From Stieleria neptunia (GTDB lineage Bacteria; Planctomycetota; Planctomycetia; Pirellulales; Pirellulaceae): a stretch of 64,000 nt of DNA. Shown here in pieces: positions 1 to 10,229 of this stretch. The position numbers and the translations under genes were made by a program. Within the stretch, counting starts at the first letter, position 1; each line of letters opens with the position of its first letter. The stretch covers positions 10,350,938-10,414,937 of the forward strand of contig NZ_CP037423.1 of the NCBI RefSeq assembly GCF_007754155.1, read 5' to 3'. Under the pieces are notes generated by a model. That model did not search any database. It saw nothing but the letters and a program-made list of their open reading frames with translations, and was not told the DNA's origin.

Positions 1-3000
1 ACTCCATTCGGATCGGCCGCGGTAGCGCTAACAAGCAAGTCATCCTTTCCATCGCTGTTGACGTCGCCCGCCCTGGTAACAGCGCGGCCCAATTGATCGC
101 CTTGGGCAGCTCCGTTGATTCGGAATCCATTGGTCCCATTCAGGGCACTCGGGTCGATTTCAAATTCGATGCCATCAGGTTGACCAAAAATCACGTAGCT
201 CTGCCCGACGTTGTTCACCCCCGAGGGCGAATCGACGAATTCCGCGCCGATGATCACGTCGTCAAATCCATCGGCGTTGACGTCACCGGCACCGCTAACG
301 GATCGTCCCAAATTGTCCGAGTTGGAGAGGCCGCTGACAGTAAAGCCTTGGTCGGTCGAAAGTGTGGCCAGATCGATGACGGGTGAAAACCCAACGGTTT
401 TCCCGTAAACGACATAACTTCTACCGAAATCAATCCGCCCATCTTCTTCGACCCGATACGCACCGACGATCAAATCATCGAGCCCGTCGCCATTGACGTC
501 GACATCTCCGCTGACACTAATCCCTGCCGACCCCGTTAAATCTTCGCCGACAATCATCAGTCCGTTGTCACCATCGAGCGCTAGAACGTTCAACACCGGC
601 GGAATGGGGCCGGCGCTGCCAAACACCACGTACGCCGCGCCCGCAAAAAATCGGCCAAGCGGGTTTGCATCGGGTGCTCCGATGATCAAATCACTCAAGC
701 CGTCACCGTTGATGTCGCCCGCACCGGACAGGGCTTGGCCGGTGTTCTCGTTCACCGTTGCTCCGTCGACGCGAAAACCGTTGCTGCCGTCGAGCGATGA
801 CAACTCGACGACTTCGGGATACGGTGACGACCTGCCGAAGACAACGTAGGTCTCGCCGGCCCCAGATTTCCCCAGGGGATCTGCCAAATGAGCACCGATG
901 GCCAAGTCGTCCAGTCCGTCGCCGTTGAAATCACCGATACCGCTCACGCTGGTGCCGGACCGATCACCGCTGCCGACCCCAGGGAGACGAAATCCGTTGG
1001 CGCCGTTCAACTCGGAAAGCGAAATCGAAGCATCGAACCCACCGGGTTTCCCAAAGACGACATAGCTTTCACCCGCATTCGCACCGTCGTTCGGGTCGAC
1101 GCCGTCGGCGCCAATGATGATGTCGTCATAGCCGTCGCCGTTGATGTCCCCGGCTCCGCTCACCGTGCCTGAACTGTCGAACGAATCAATCCCCGTGACC
1201 GTGAACCCGTTGTTGCCGTCCACGTTGGAAAGCTCCAACTCGGACAACACAATGGACAGGGACGCCTGGACGTTCAAGATCCCGTTGCCGTTGCGGTATT
1301 GAATGTAGGATTCACCGCCCAGGTCGATCGTGGTTGGGGCGTTCCAGCCGCCACCGGTCAGACGCACCAATGAGCCGTCGCCATGAACAGTTAACGTGTT
1401 GTCGTGCGATGACAGCCCACGCAGTTCCGGTCCATCGAGTGTCAGGACGTGGTCCAAATCAGAACCGAGGTCAACGTTTTCGACGTCGATGATGCGGTTG
1501 TCGGCGATTGTCGTCAGATCAAGCGGTATTCCAAGAGAATCGAGCCGCAACGTGTCCGATCCGTTTCCGCCGAGAAGCCGTTTGTTCCTGGAGAAATCAT
1601 TGTCAACGATCACCAAAATGTCATCGCCCTGGCCGCCCCGCAACACGTCTTCCCCGCCGTCACTGATCAGGGTGTCGTTACCTCGGCCGCCGATCAAGAC
1701 GTCGCTTTCCAGCGAGCCGCGATCGGCGATCAAGGTGTCGTCGGAATCATCGCCGACCTGCGTTTCTAATCCGCCGGTGAAGTTGCCGCCCAAGACGACG
1801 TAGCTGGCGCCCGCGTCGTTGACCCCACCGGGGCTGGCACCGGTTGCGCCGATCAGGAAATCGTCAAAGCCGTCGCCGTTGACGTCCCCGGCTCCGCTGA
1901 CGCTTTGGCCGAACAGATCGAAGTCCTCGTCGCCGATCATCCGGAAGCCACCGGTTCCATCGAGCGTCGATAGATCCAGGGAGAATTGAGTGCCCGGCCT
2001 GCCGAACACCACGTAGGTCTCACCGCGACTATTCCCGACGTTCTCCGGACCGTCTGCGCCAACGGCCCCAATCAGAAGATCATCGAAGCCATCGCCGTTG
2101 ACGTCGCCCGCACCGCTGACGCTGATTCCGGAAGAATCGCCGGCATCGGTTCCGTGGATTTGCAAGCCATCGGCACCGACCATGTCAGAGAAGTTGAAAA
2201 CCGACGGCAGCGTTTCGCCTCCGAACAGCAGATACGACTCGCCCGCGCCGTCCCTGCCATCGGGATCGGCGTACGGCGCGGCGACCAGCAGATCGTCGAA
2301 ACCGTCCCCGTTGAAATCGCCCACCCCCGAGACGCTGAGCCCCGACTGATCGTTCATAGCAATTCCGTTGAGTTGAAATCCGCTGCTGCCGTCAAGCGAC
2401 CCCAGAGATAACGGACCGATGGGTGAGTCGCTGCGACCGTAAATGACGTAGGACTTTCCGGCGGACACAATGCCGTTCGGGTCAGCGAGGTATCCGCCGA
2501 CGATGACGTCATCGAGACCATCGCCATTGACATCGCCCGCATCGCTGACGCTCACACCGGCTCGGTCGCCGGTGGCAACTCCGGTCATCACCAATCCGTC
2601 GGTCGCGGCGAGCGTACCGAGCCCCACCACGGCGGGCATTGCATCGGCCTGCCCGTACAGCAAGTACGTTTCACCCGCGCTGTCCAAGCCTGCCGGATCT
2701 GCCACAAAGGCGCTCGCGATCAGATCACCGAGTCCATCGCCATTGAAGTCACCGGTAAAGCTGACACTTACTCCGAGCGCATCCCCTTCGTCGATTCCTG
2801 CGATCCGAAAGCCGTTCGTACCGTTCAGACTGGACAGATCGATTGACGACGCGAAGCCCCCGGTGCTGCCGAACAAGACATACGCTTCTCCCGAATCATC
2901 CACTCCATTGGTATCTGCCGCAGTTGCCCCGAGGACGAGATCATCGAGTCCGTCGCCGTTGAAGTCACCGGATCCTCCGACGCTGAATCCTGATCGGTCC

Positions 3001-5384
3001 CCCGCAGCAATTCCATCGAGCCGAAAGCCGTTGCTTCCGTTCAAACTCGACAGCGGAATCGACGTTGGAAACACGCCGGGGCCGCCGAACACCACGTAGG
3101 TTGCCCCTGCCAGATTGGCTCCGTCGGGGCTGGCCTTCGACGCCCCGACAATTAAATCGTCAAACCCGTCACCATTGAGGTCACCCACTTGGTGCACGCT
3201 TTTGCCCGATTCCTCGTCCAAGTCGACGCCAACGAGACGGAATCCGTTGACACCGTTCAAGCCGGAAAGTGATAAAGCCGGAAAGACAAGAGACAAGTTC
3301 GATTGAACACGCAACGTCGCCGTGCCATCGGTGTACTGCACAAAATCTTGGCCATCGATGCGGATCGGCGTGGGGCCTTCCCAGTTCAGCCCTTCGACAC
3401 GGACGTTCCCGCCATTGCCAACGACCGTCAACGTGTTGCTGGTGGACGACAGGTTCCGAATCTCCAGCGGCGTCACGATCAGCGATTGGTTTGTCCCTGC
3501 CGCCTGAGCTTTCAATCCGGTGCCAAAATCGATCTGTTCGATCTCCCGGATTTTCGAGTCGGCGATGTTGCGAAGGTCGAGTGTCTGGCCCGCGGTATCA
3601 AGAAAAAGTGTGTCGAAGCCTCGTCCGCCGTCGATCCGCCGCGGGCCGGAGAAGTCGACATCAGAAAGAATCAACGTGTCGTCGTCGGCGCCGCCTCGCA
3701 AGACATCGTCGCCGCCATCACTGGTCAATTTGTCATCGCCGACGCCGCCGATCAAGACATCGACTGCCGCGCCTTGATTCGCGATCAGCGTGTCATCCGC
3801 TTCGCCACCGACTTGTGTTTCGACGCCGCCGGTGAAATTCCCGCCATAGACGATGTAGCCTTCGCCGCCGTCGACCAATCCTGGGTCGGCCAAAAAGGCA
3901 CCCAGGATGACATCGTCGAATCCGTCACCATTGACGTCGCCCGCACCCGCGACACTTTCGCCGGCTCGGTCGTTTGCCTTGATTCCGTTGATCTGGAATC
4001 CGTTGACGCCGTCCAAGGAAGACAGGCTGAACGTGGCCGTGAAACTAGACGCCTTTCCAAACACGACATAACTCTCGCCGGCTTTGTCGATGCTGCCCGG
4101 ATCCGCTGAGGGGGCGCCGACGATCAGGTCGTCGAATCCATCGCTATTGACGTCACCGGCACCGCTTACACTCAATCCTGCTCGGTCGAAGGCGTCGATG
4201 CCGTCGATGCGAAAGCCTGACACGCCGTTGAGACTTGAAAGATCAACGGTCGCGGCAAACCCGCTGCCACTCCCGAAGATGACATAGCTTTCCCCAGGGT
4301 CATTTTGAAGCGGATCAGGCGAGCCGATGATCACGTCGCCGAGTCCGTCACCGTTGATGTCACCGGCTTCGCTGACATAGTGCGTGTAGCCAGCCATTCC
4401 ATTTATCCGAAATCCGTCGCTTCCATCGAGCGCTGCAAGTTCGACGCTGGCAGCGAACCCATCGGTCTTTCCGAAAACAAGGTAGCTTCTGCCGTTCTGC
4501 GTGCTTATCAATAGATCTGCCAGTCCGTCTCCGTTGATCTCTCCGGCACCACTGACAACGAGTCCAGAAAAATCCTCGTCGTCGCCGTTGAGGATGAACC
4601 CATTGCTTCCATCGAGAGTCGATGGACTGAACGGGCCACGAAGTTCATCGGTGGTACCGAAGAGGACATACGATTGACCGCTGTTCGAACTCCCGATCGA
4701 TTCGGCGCCGTTGGCCCCGACGATCAAGTCGTCGAGTCCGTCACCATTGATGTCGCCGGCACCGCTTACACCGACACCGAGTTGATCGCCGGCTGCGACG
4801 CCATGGATTAGAAAGCCATCACGTCCGGAAAGTCGCGAGGGATCAATCGAGGCGGAGTCCCACACGGGGCGTCCATACAACACGTACGCTTCGCCAACGG
4901 AAAGATCGGGCGGTTGGTCGCCCGCGTACACGCCGATGATCAGATCATCGATGCCGTCTCCGTTGAAGTCGCCGGCACCGCTGAGGCTTGAACCGAGTGT
5001 GTCAAAGCTATCGATCCCCTCGACGACGAATCCCGTTTTGCCATCGAGTCTGGCGAGGTCAACCGTAGCCGGTAGCCCATTTCGATCGCCAAAGACGACG
5101 TAGCTCGCACCTGCGTCCGTGACGCCGCCGGGGCTCGCCAAGGGTGCCCCGATCACCACGTCGTCGCGGCCATCTCCGTTGACGTCACCAATGACCGACA
5201 CGGCGATGCCGGTGCGGGAGTCGGCTTTCGCGGCGATCAGCCGAACCCCGTTGGATCCGTCGAGTGACTCAAGCGGCAGCGGATTCGTAGCGGCTAATAA
5301 TCGCCGTTTTTCCAGTGGCTCCAGCAAGAGTTGACGGCGTTGCGCCAAACCGGAGCGGTGAGTCAAACGTGTTTCTCGTTTCAT
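1..5384 (-). CDS. Giant FG-GAP/integrin-alpha-like protein with RTX-like blocks (3' end outside window)
   Basis: The minus frame is open from the ATG at 5384 to the window edge (about 1795 codons), so the C-terminus is missing. Near the N-terminus is LEPLEKRRLLA, the LEPR-XLL type motif found at the start of many giant exported planctomycete proteins. The rest is a long series of FG-GAP units of about 70 residues, each with a calcium-loop core such as GDVNGDGFDDLIVGAP and an ending such as SYVVFG. The units fall into blocks of 7, 7 and at least 6, separated by RTX-like segments rich in GGxGxDxL and by a linker of about 130 residues. The family knowledge points to a Ca-binding, surface or secreted adhesin-like protein; substrate and partner are unknown. 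All plus-strand ORFs here are antisense shadows of this repetitive gene. Confidence 0.93.
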   Translation of the reverse strand, partial: MKRETRLTHRSGLAQRRQLLLEPLEKRRLLAATNPLPLESLDGSNGVRLIAAKADSRTGIAVSVIGDVNGDGRDDVVIGAPLASPGGVTDAGASYVVFGDRNGLPATVDLARLDGKTGFVVEGIDSFDTLGSSLSGAGDFNGDGIDDLIIGVYAGDQPPDLSVGEAYVLYGRPVWDSASIDPSRLSGRDGFLIHGVAAGDQLGVGVSGAGDINGDGLDDLIVGANGAESIGSSNSGQSYVLFGTTDELRGPFSPSTLDGSNGFILNGDDEDFSGLVVSGAGEINGDGLADLLISTQNGRSYLVFGKTDGFAASVELAALDGSDGFRINGMAGYTHYVSEAGDINGDGLGDVIIGSPDPLQNDPGESYVIFGSGSGFAATVDLSSLNGVSGFRIDGIDAFDRAGLSVSGAGDVNSDGFDDLIVGAPSADPGSIDKAGESYVVFGKASSFTATFSLSSLDGVNGFQINGIKANDRAGESVAGAGDVNGDGFDDVILGAFLADPGLVDGGEGYIVYGGNFTGGVETQVGGEADDTLIANQGAAVDVLIGGVGDDKLTSDGGDDVLRGGADDDTLILSDVDFSGPRRIDGGRGFDTLFLDTAGQTLDLRNIADSKIREIEQIDFGTGLKAQAAGTNQSLIVTPLEIRNLSSTSNTLTVVGNGGNVRVEGLNWEGPTPIRIDGQDFVQYTDGTATLRVQSNLSLVFPALSLSGLNGVNGFRLVGVDLDEESGKSVHQVGDLNGDGFDDLIVGASKASPDGANLAGATYVVFGGPGVFPTSIPLSSLNGSNGFRLDGIAAGDRSGFSVGGSGDFNGDGLDDLVLGATAADTNGVDDSGEAYVLFGSTGGFASSIDLSSLNGTNGFRIAGIDEGDALGVSVSFTGDFNGDGLGDLIASAFVADPAGLDSAGETYLLYGQADAMPAVVGLGTLAATDGLVMTGVATGDRAGVSVSDAGDVNGDGLDDVIVGGYLADPNGIVSAGKSYVIYGRSDSPIGPLSLGSLDGSSGFQLNGIAMNDQSGLSVSGVGDFNGDGFDDLLVAAPYADPDGRDGAGESYLLFGGETLPSVFNFSDMVGADGLQIHGTDAGDSSGISVSGAGDVNGDGFDDLLIGAVGADGPENVGNSRGETYVVFGRPGTQFSLDLSTLDGTGGFRMIGDEDFDLFGQSVSGAGDVNGDGFDDFLIGATGASPGGVNDAGASYVVLGGNFTGGLETQVGDDSDDTLIADRGSLESDVLIGGRGNDTLISDGGEDVLRGGQGDDILVIVDNDFSRNKRLLGGNGSDTLRLDSLGIPLDLTTIADNRIIDVENVDLGSDLDHVLTLDGPELRGLSSHDNTLTVHGDGSLVRLTGGGWNAPTTIDLGGESYIQYRNGNGILNVQASLSIVLSELELSNVDGNNGFTVTGIDSFDSSGTVSGAGDINGDGYDDIIIGADGVDPNDGANAGESYVVFGKPGGFDASISLSELNGANGFRLPGVGSGDRSGTSVSGIGDFNGDGLDDLAIGAHLADPLGKSGAGETYVVFGRSSPYPEVVELSSLDGSNGFRVDGATVNENTGQALSGAGDINGDGLSDLIIGAPDANPLGRFFAGAAYVVFGSAGPIPPVLNVLALDGDNGLMIVGEDLTGSAGISVSGDVDVNGDGLDDLIVGAYRVEEDGRIDFGRSYVVYGKTVGFSPVIDLATLSTDQGFTVSGLSNSDNLGRSVSGAGDVNADGFDDVIIGAEFVDSPSGVNNVGQSYVIFGQPDGIEFEIDPSALNGTNGFRINGAAQGDQLGRAVTRAGDVNSDGKDDLLVSATAADPNG
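1535..1757 (-). repeat. RTX-like calcium-binding block 2 inside the FG-GAP protein
   Basis: This is the second copy of the RTX-like block (GGRGNDTL, GGEDVLRGGQGDDIL, GGNGSDTL), again right after a seventh FG-GAP unit and a TQVG motif. The equivalent TQVG valine codons of the two copies are 2055 bases (685 codons) apart, so the whole propeller-plus-RTX module is repeated. Confidence 0.75.
3600..3812 (-). repeat. RTX-like calcium-binding block 1 inside the FG-GAP protein
   Basis: This stretch encodes aspartate/glycine-rich nonapeptide-like repeats (GGVGDDKL, GGDDVLRGGADDDTL, GGRGFDTL) directly after the seventh FG-GAP unit. It begins at a TQVG motif. The match to hemolysin-type Ca-binding repeats is by pattern only. 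Confidence 0.75.
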
Positions 5385-5563
5385 GGAGTCAACCTCGTCG
5401 CTTCAAGATTCTATCATCTCGAGGTTATCGGCGACGAACCCGGATGCAATAGAAATCGCTGCCTGGGACCGAGGTTTTGGGTGGATCGTTGGATTTTGAA
5501 GCCGGACCAGGCCGTCGGGTCAGTGGCCTGAAAAGACTCGGAAATCAAGCGGTTTGGCCGGGT

Positions 5564-8500
5564 TCACGAAACGTCGGCGCACTGCAAGAGCGATTCGATC
5601 AGGTCCGCAAGGGCATCCATCGCGAATGGCTTTTCCAGAAATCCATCCGGCTGGACGCCGTCGTATTGTGGCAACGACCAACCGGAGACCATGATCACGG
5701 GCAGATTCGGTCGGCGTGCCTTGATGTGTTTGAGAACGGTCAGCCCGTCCATTCCGGGCAGCCCCTGATCACAGAGCACCAACTGAAACTCTTCCTGGTC
5801 CAATTGCTCGAGCGCCGTCGGTCCGTCTGCGGCGGTTTCGACGCTCAGTTGCAGCGATTGCAGGAGGGCGACGGTGGAATGCCGGACCAGTTCGTCGTCG
5901 TCGATGCACAACACGCGAAAAACATCGGAGGACTGCCGGGGCGTTCCACCGTGATCCCTCTTGGCATCCGGCGGAGCGGCCGACTGCACCACGTCCTCGT
6001 CGACCGGCGGTTCCGAGTCGTCTTCGCGTGGCAACCGGAACTGCACGGTCGTGCCTTGGCCCGGCGTGGATTCGACGTGCAGTTCGCCGCCATGTTGGCG
6101 AACGATGCCATCGCACTCACTGAGGCCCAAGCCGCTGCCTTTGGTGTGGGTGGTGTAAAACGGTTCGGTGCAATGTCGCAGCTGTTCGTCGGACATCCCG
6201 CGGCCAGAGTCGGAGACATCGACAATCGCGCTGCTTCCATCGGCGTCGACGCGGATGGTGATCTCGCCCTGATCGTCAATCGCTTCGACGGCGTTGAAAA
6301 TCAGATTGGTCAGAACCGCTCGCAACTGCGGTCCATTTCCTTTGACCAAGGGGCTGGCCGCGAAGTTCGTGTGCACGCTGATTTGTTTGCCCGACGAAAG
6401 CGAATCGTTTTGCCATCGGGGGCGTGTTAAGTCGACCGACTGTGTGACGATGGCATCCAGATCAAGGACTTCCAAAAATTCACGATTGTGTGATTCACGA
6501 TAGAAGTGTTCCAAGCGGCGAACCGTTTCCGCGGTGTCGGTCACGCCCAGTCGAATCAGTTTCAACCAATTCCGACTTGCCCCTTGCAGATCGGAGTCTT
6601 GTTCGAGCATTTCGGCGTAGGTCAGCAGCGGTGTCAGCGAATTGTTGATGTCGTGGGCGACGCCGGCGGCCATCCGGCCGAGCGCGTTGAGTCGTTCTCG
6701 CTTGATGGCGATCTCCTGGGCGTTGGCCAAACGATCAAGTGCCTCGCGTAGTTGTCGATTACTTTCTTTGAGTTCTACTTCGGCGCTCAGCTTTTCGGTG
6801 ACGTCTTCGAGGGCGCCGACGTACCCGAGGCACTCGCCGTCACGCTGAATTCGATCGGCGACCACGTTAAAACTGCGAATGGTCCCGTCGGCATGCAGTA
6901 AACGCCCTGAAAAACTGAACTGCTTGCCTGCGTCCGCTTGTGTACCGGAGTGCCACGAGGCCTGGATGTGATCACGGTCGTCCGGATGCACCGCATCCAA
7001 CCAAGTGGATTGCGAATCCGGCTCACCCTTAAGTCCGGCGACCTCCGCCAGGTAACTGTTGAAGTAGGTGATCTCGTTCGCGTTATTGGTGACGAAGATG
7101 CCGACCGGTGAGCAATCGCAAATGGCCCGAAACTGCGCCGATTTTTCGGCGAACTGTTGGGCCAGTTCTTCGCGTGCCCGTTCCAGCTGTCGGTTCGTTC
7201 GCCGCAGGGCCAGGGTGTTGCGCATCAAGCTGATGGCCAGCCAACCGATCAAGACCAACAGCATCGCGGCGACGGACAGGAACCACGTTCGCATCCAATA
7301 CGGCTTGAGCACGGTGATCTCAACCGCCTGTGTCGTCGGGGACACGTTGGCGTCGCCGTCGGACACGCGAAGTTCTAGCGTATGATCGCCGACGGGCAGA
7401 TTTTCCAACGCGGTTTGGTTTTGTTTGACGAACGCCGACCATGCACCGCGATCGACTCGCCATGACCAACGCAGGTCATTCGCGGCGGTTCGATTCCACT
7501 TGTCGACGCCGCGCCAGGACACAACCGTTTGCGCCCCCGGATCCACCGTGATCGCAGATTGATCCAACGTCGCCCGGGGCGCGTCAGGATCTGGCTTGTA
7601 ACGCAGCACGCCGTCGAGCCAGAGTGCGTTATCGGCGTCCGAGCGAATCGATCGGCGTCCAAACTCTTCCGGAAAATCAATCCGTCTGAATCGTTTGCCG
7701 TCGAAACGGCAAAGTCCGTCTCGGGTGCTGACCCAAATCGTTCCCTGGCGATCGGCGTGAATCGCGGAGACCTCGTTGGATGCGAGTCCGTCGTCAACCG
7801 TCAATGACGTCCAGGAGTCATCCTGAAATCGGAGAACGCCTTTGGCCCGGGAGGCCAACCAAACGGTGCCGCCGGCATCCACCGCGGCGTCGGGACAAGA
7901 GGCTCCTCGGAGCAACGGATCGCTAATGTTCCACCAATGCGTGCCGTCAGACGTCCAGACCCCAGAACTGTTGCCCGCCATCAGTCGACCGTCGTGCAGT
8001 TCCACGATCCATCCGATATAGGCGGGGACGAGCGGTGGACGCAGGTGATTCCAATCGTCGCCGATACCTGAAACGAGGCCGCCAACCTGCCCCCGGTTGC
8101 GTTTGCTCTTGCCGCCGATCCAGAGACTCCCTTGCTTGGTGATGGCAAACGCTTTATTGCTGAACCCTTCCGCGACATCGGGGAACGTTCGACGCGTCCA
8201 CGTTTGACCCTCGTAGGTTGCGATGGCGCTGGTTCCCCTGTGGGCACCGATCGCGACCACGCCGATGTTGGGCAAGGAAACAATGCTGGTCGGGTGACCG
8301 ATGGCGCCGTCCTCGGCACCGAACGAAACCACGGCCTGCCCGTCGCGTCGGATGATTCGCGATCTGGCATCGGAGAGGAACCATTGTGCACCCGAGGAGT
8401 CCGTGCATTGATACGTCAGGCCTTTCAACGAGGTGAACTTGTCCCGTGACAATTCGATGCGCACGACCGATTGGCTGTTTCCAAAGATCCAGAGCGAACC

Positions 8501-9805
8501 ATCGGAGGCGGCCAACATCCGCTGGCTGCGGCTGGGGATCTTGGTGTCGCGTGCGTCGTAGAATTTCCAGCGACCGTGTTGGAACACGTAAATGCGGTTC
8601 AAGGTACTGACCCAGATCGAACCGTCCGACGCTTGCACGGCATCGGAGACATTGACGCCCAGTTCCGTCGAATGGTCGTCGTTCCATTGTTGTCCGTCAA
8701 AGAAAAGGACGCAGTTGGCTTGCCGCGGAGCGAAGGCCCAAATGTTTCCGTCGGACGACTCCAAGAGTTGGTGTAGCCGGCCCTGGACCGGACAGTCCGA
8801 CTTGGACCAACTGCGCCACGTGCCGCCACCGTCGGGGCTCATCATCAACACGCCGTTCAGCCCGCCGGCCCAGATGCGGCCGACGCTGTCTTCCAGCAGG
8901 AACTCGATCGAGGGAGAGAGATACGTGCCGGAAATGTCCTCCGTTGGGATGTCAATCGTCTGTTGCTGGCCGGTGCCAGGACGCTCGATTCGCAATCGAA
9001 TTTGCTTTCCCGGTGCTTTGCTCAATGCGATCGCGCCCCTCAACGGGGTGCCGTTGACCGCCAAGATTCTGTCCTTGGGCCGCAAGCCCGCCGCGCGGGC
9101 CGGACTGATGCGACTCAGCGCCGCGACTTGATGTCCGCTGAAGACGATCCCGAGGGTTTGATCGAAGCCTTTTCGCGGCAGACAATCGTCCGGCAATGCG
9201 ATCACAGTGTCGAAGAGTTCTTCCCGTTGGAAGTGTTCGACAAATTCTCGGCTCGTGAACAACGTTGACGTTTGGGCAGCCAGCCGGACCAGTCCGCGCG
9301 AGCAGCTCGCCCAAATCGATCCGTCTCGGGATTCGATCACCGTCCCCGAGAAGCCCCACGTCGACTGCGAAGCGGTGGGGAAGATGCGTTTCCAACGTGA
9401 GCCGCTTTGTTGATACAGCCCTTGGGCAGTGGCCGCGACCAGTTCACCGTTGGCGAGTGTGGTGAGCGACCTCACGTCAGCGGGGGGCAACCCCTGGTCG
9501 CTGCCGTGCCGGGTCCAACGGTAGCCATCGTATCGGAGCGCGCCGTCCCGCACCCCGAACCAGACGTTGCCATCGAGATCCTCGGCGATGCAACGGAGCT
9601 TGAGGTGGTCCACTTCGGGGAACCGGCTGATCCGCCACGGTTCGGTGAACGGATCGGAGTGCTCGATTTTGAAGGGTTCTTCCGCAATCGCAACGTTGAG
9701 CGTTACCACAACTGCGATCACGACAATCGCCACCCGGGGGATTGCGGCACACCTCTTTGGCAATCCGTTGTTGACTGACCGCCGCGTGATGACTCGCGTC
9801 TTCAT
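5564..9805 (-). CDS. Hybrid two-component sensor kinase with periplasmic propeller, PDZ-like insert, PAS, HisKA/HATPase and receiver
   Basis: This 1413-residue protein has a signal/anchor near residues 22-42, then two-component-regulator propeller repeats (WFGVRDGALRYDG, IWVSTRDGLCRFDG and others) to about residue 750. A PDZ-like stretch (ISPARAAGLRPKDRILAVNG) interrupts the propeller at about residues 212-292. A Y_Y_Y-like segment leads to a membrane helix at about 838-866, a PAS domain (about 890-1005), a HisKA box GRMAAGVAHDINNS (about 1044-1057), a HATPase domain with GSGLGLS, and a C-terminal receiver with CDQGLPGMDG and EKPF. It resembles the HTCS-type sensors of Bacteroidetes and planctomycetes but ends in a receiver with no AraC output. 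The propeller probably senses an extracytoplasmic ligand, perhaps a glycan. No partner regulator lies next to it. Confidence 0.92.
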   Translation of the reverse strand: MKTRVITRRSVNNGLPKRCAAIPRVAIVVIAVVVTLNVAIAEEPFKIEHSDPFTEPWRISRFPEVDHLKLRCIAEDLDGNVWFGVRDGALRYDGYRWTRHGSDQGLPPADVRSLTTLANGELVAATAQGLYQQSGSRWKRIFPTASQSTWGFSGTVIESRDGSIWASCSRGLVRLAAQTSTLFTSREFVEHFQREELFDTVIALPDDCLPRKGFDQTLGIVFSGHQVAALSRISPARAAGLRPKDRILAVNGTPLRGAIALSKAPGKQIRLRIERPGTGQQQTIDIPTEDISGTYLSPSIEFLLEDSVGRIWAGGLNGVLMMSPDGGGTWRSWSKSDCPVQGRLHQLLESSDGNIWAFAPRQANCVLFFDGQQWNDDHSTELGVNVSDAVQASDGSIWVSTLNRIYVFQHGRWKFYDARDTKIPSRSQRMLAASDGSLWIFGNSQSVVRIELSRDKFTSLKGLTYQCTDSSGAQWFLSDARSRIIRRDGQAVVSFGAEDGAIGHPTSIVSLPNIGVVAIGAHRGTSAIATYEGQTWTRRTFPDVAEGFSNKAFAITKQGSLWIGGKSKRNRGQVGGLVSGIGDDWNHLRPPLVPAYIGWIVELHDGRLMAGNSSGVWTSDGTHWWNISDPLLRGASCPDAAVDAGGTVWLASRAKGVLRFQDDSWTSLTVDDGLASNEVSAIHADRQGTIWVSTRDGLCRFDGKRFRRIDFPEEFGRRSIRSDADNALWLDGVLRYKPDPDAPRATLDQSAITVDPGAQTVVSWRGVDKWNRTAANDLRWSWRVDRGAWSAFVKQNQTALENLPVGDHTLELRVSDGDANVSPTTQAVEITVLKPYWMRTWFLSVAAMLLVLIGWLAISLMRNTLALRRTNRQLERAREELAQQFAEKSAQFRAICDCSPVGIFVTNNANEITYFNSYLAEVAGLKGEPDSQSTWLDAVHPDDRDHIQASWHSGTQADAGKQFSFSGRLLHADGTIRSFNVVADRIQRDGECLGYVGALEDVTEKLSAEVELKESNRQLREALDRLANAQEIAIKRERLNALGRMAAGVAHDINNSLTPLLTYAEMLEQDSDLQGASRNWLKLIRLGVTDTAETVRRLEHFYRESHNREFLEVLDLDAIVTQSVDLTRPRWQNDSLSSGKQISVHTNFAASPLVKGNGPQLRAVLTNLIFNAVEAIDDQGEITIRVDADGSSAIVDVSDSGRGMSDEQLRHCTEPFYTTHTKGSGLGLSECDGIVRQHGGELHVESTPGQGTTVQFRLPREDDSEPPVDEDVVQSAAPPDAKRDHGGTPRQSSDVFRVLCIDDDELVRHSTVALLQSLQLSVETAADGPTALEQLDQEEFQLVLCDQGLPGMDGLTVLKHIKARRPNLPVIMVSGWSLPQYDGVQPDGFLEKPFAMDALADLIESLLQCADVS

Positions 9806-10095
9806 CGTTTGTCAAACATCCTTCCCGGTGGGGTAGGTGGTCGCGGCCAATCTGCACTTTGACGCGAGATTGTATACCAACACGAAAAATCCAGAAAGCT
9901 TCGTTTACGCATGCCGGTGCGATGGAGCGGCTTCGGGATCGGTTCGCGCCTACGATGTGACGACCGAAAACCAACGGTATTCAGCCACCGTTGGTGTTTA
10001 GCCTGGAGGCGATTCCCGGTCGCTGCTCGGGACATCAATTGCATAAGTGACGGATTTGATCGTAGCGATAGGCGCCAAGACTTTTGCAGCGCCAG

Positions 10096-10143
10096 CCCTC
10101 TCTGGCGTTTGCTTGCTGCGCAAACGCCGTCTCTCCCAGAGGG
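10096..10143. repeat. Palindromic element
   Basis: An inner 9-bp inverted repeat (ggcgtttgc at 10104-10112, gcaaacgcc at 10120-10128) sits within outer arms ccctct and agaggg. It may be a terminator or a repeat remnant. No second copy was seen in the window. Confidence 0.5.
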
Positions 10144-10229
10144 AGAGAGACTCAATCGGTTGCCAAAACACTGCAGCAATAGAATCGACGTCCCACGCAG
10201 CGAGTGGGGCGGCTAAAGGGACCGTCCAG

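Noticed and set aside
93..5334. Many plus-strand ORFs of 60-270 codons across 1-5334
   Set aside because: They are antisense to the continuous FG-GAP frame, repeat the same low-complexity patterns and show no recognisable domains.
5477..6430. Plus-strand ORF of 317 codons
   Set aside because: It lies antisense to the HATPase and receiver parts of the hybrid kinase, whose motifs are intact.
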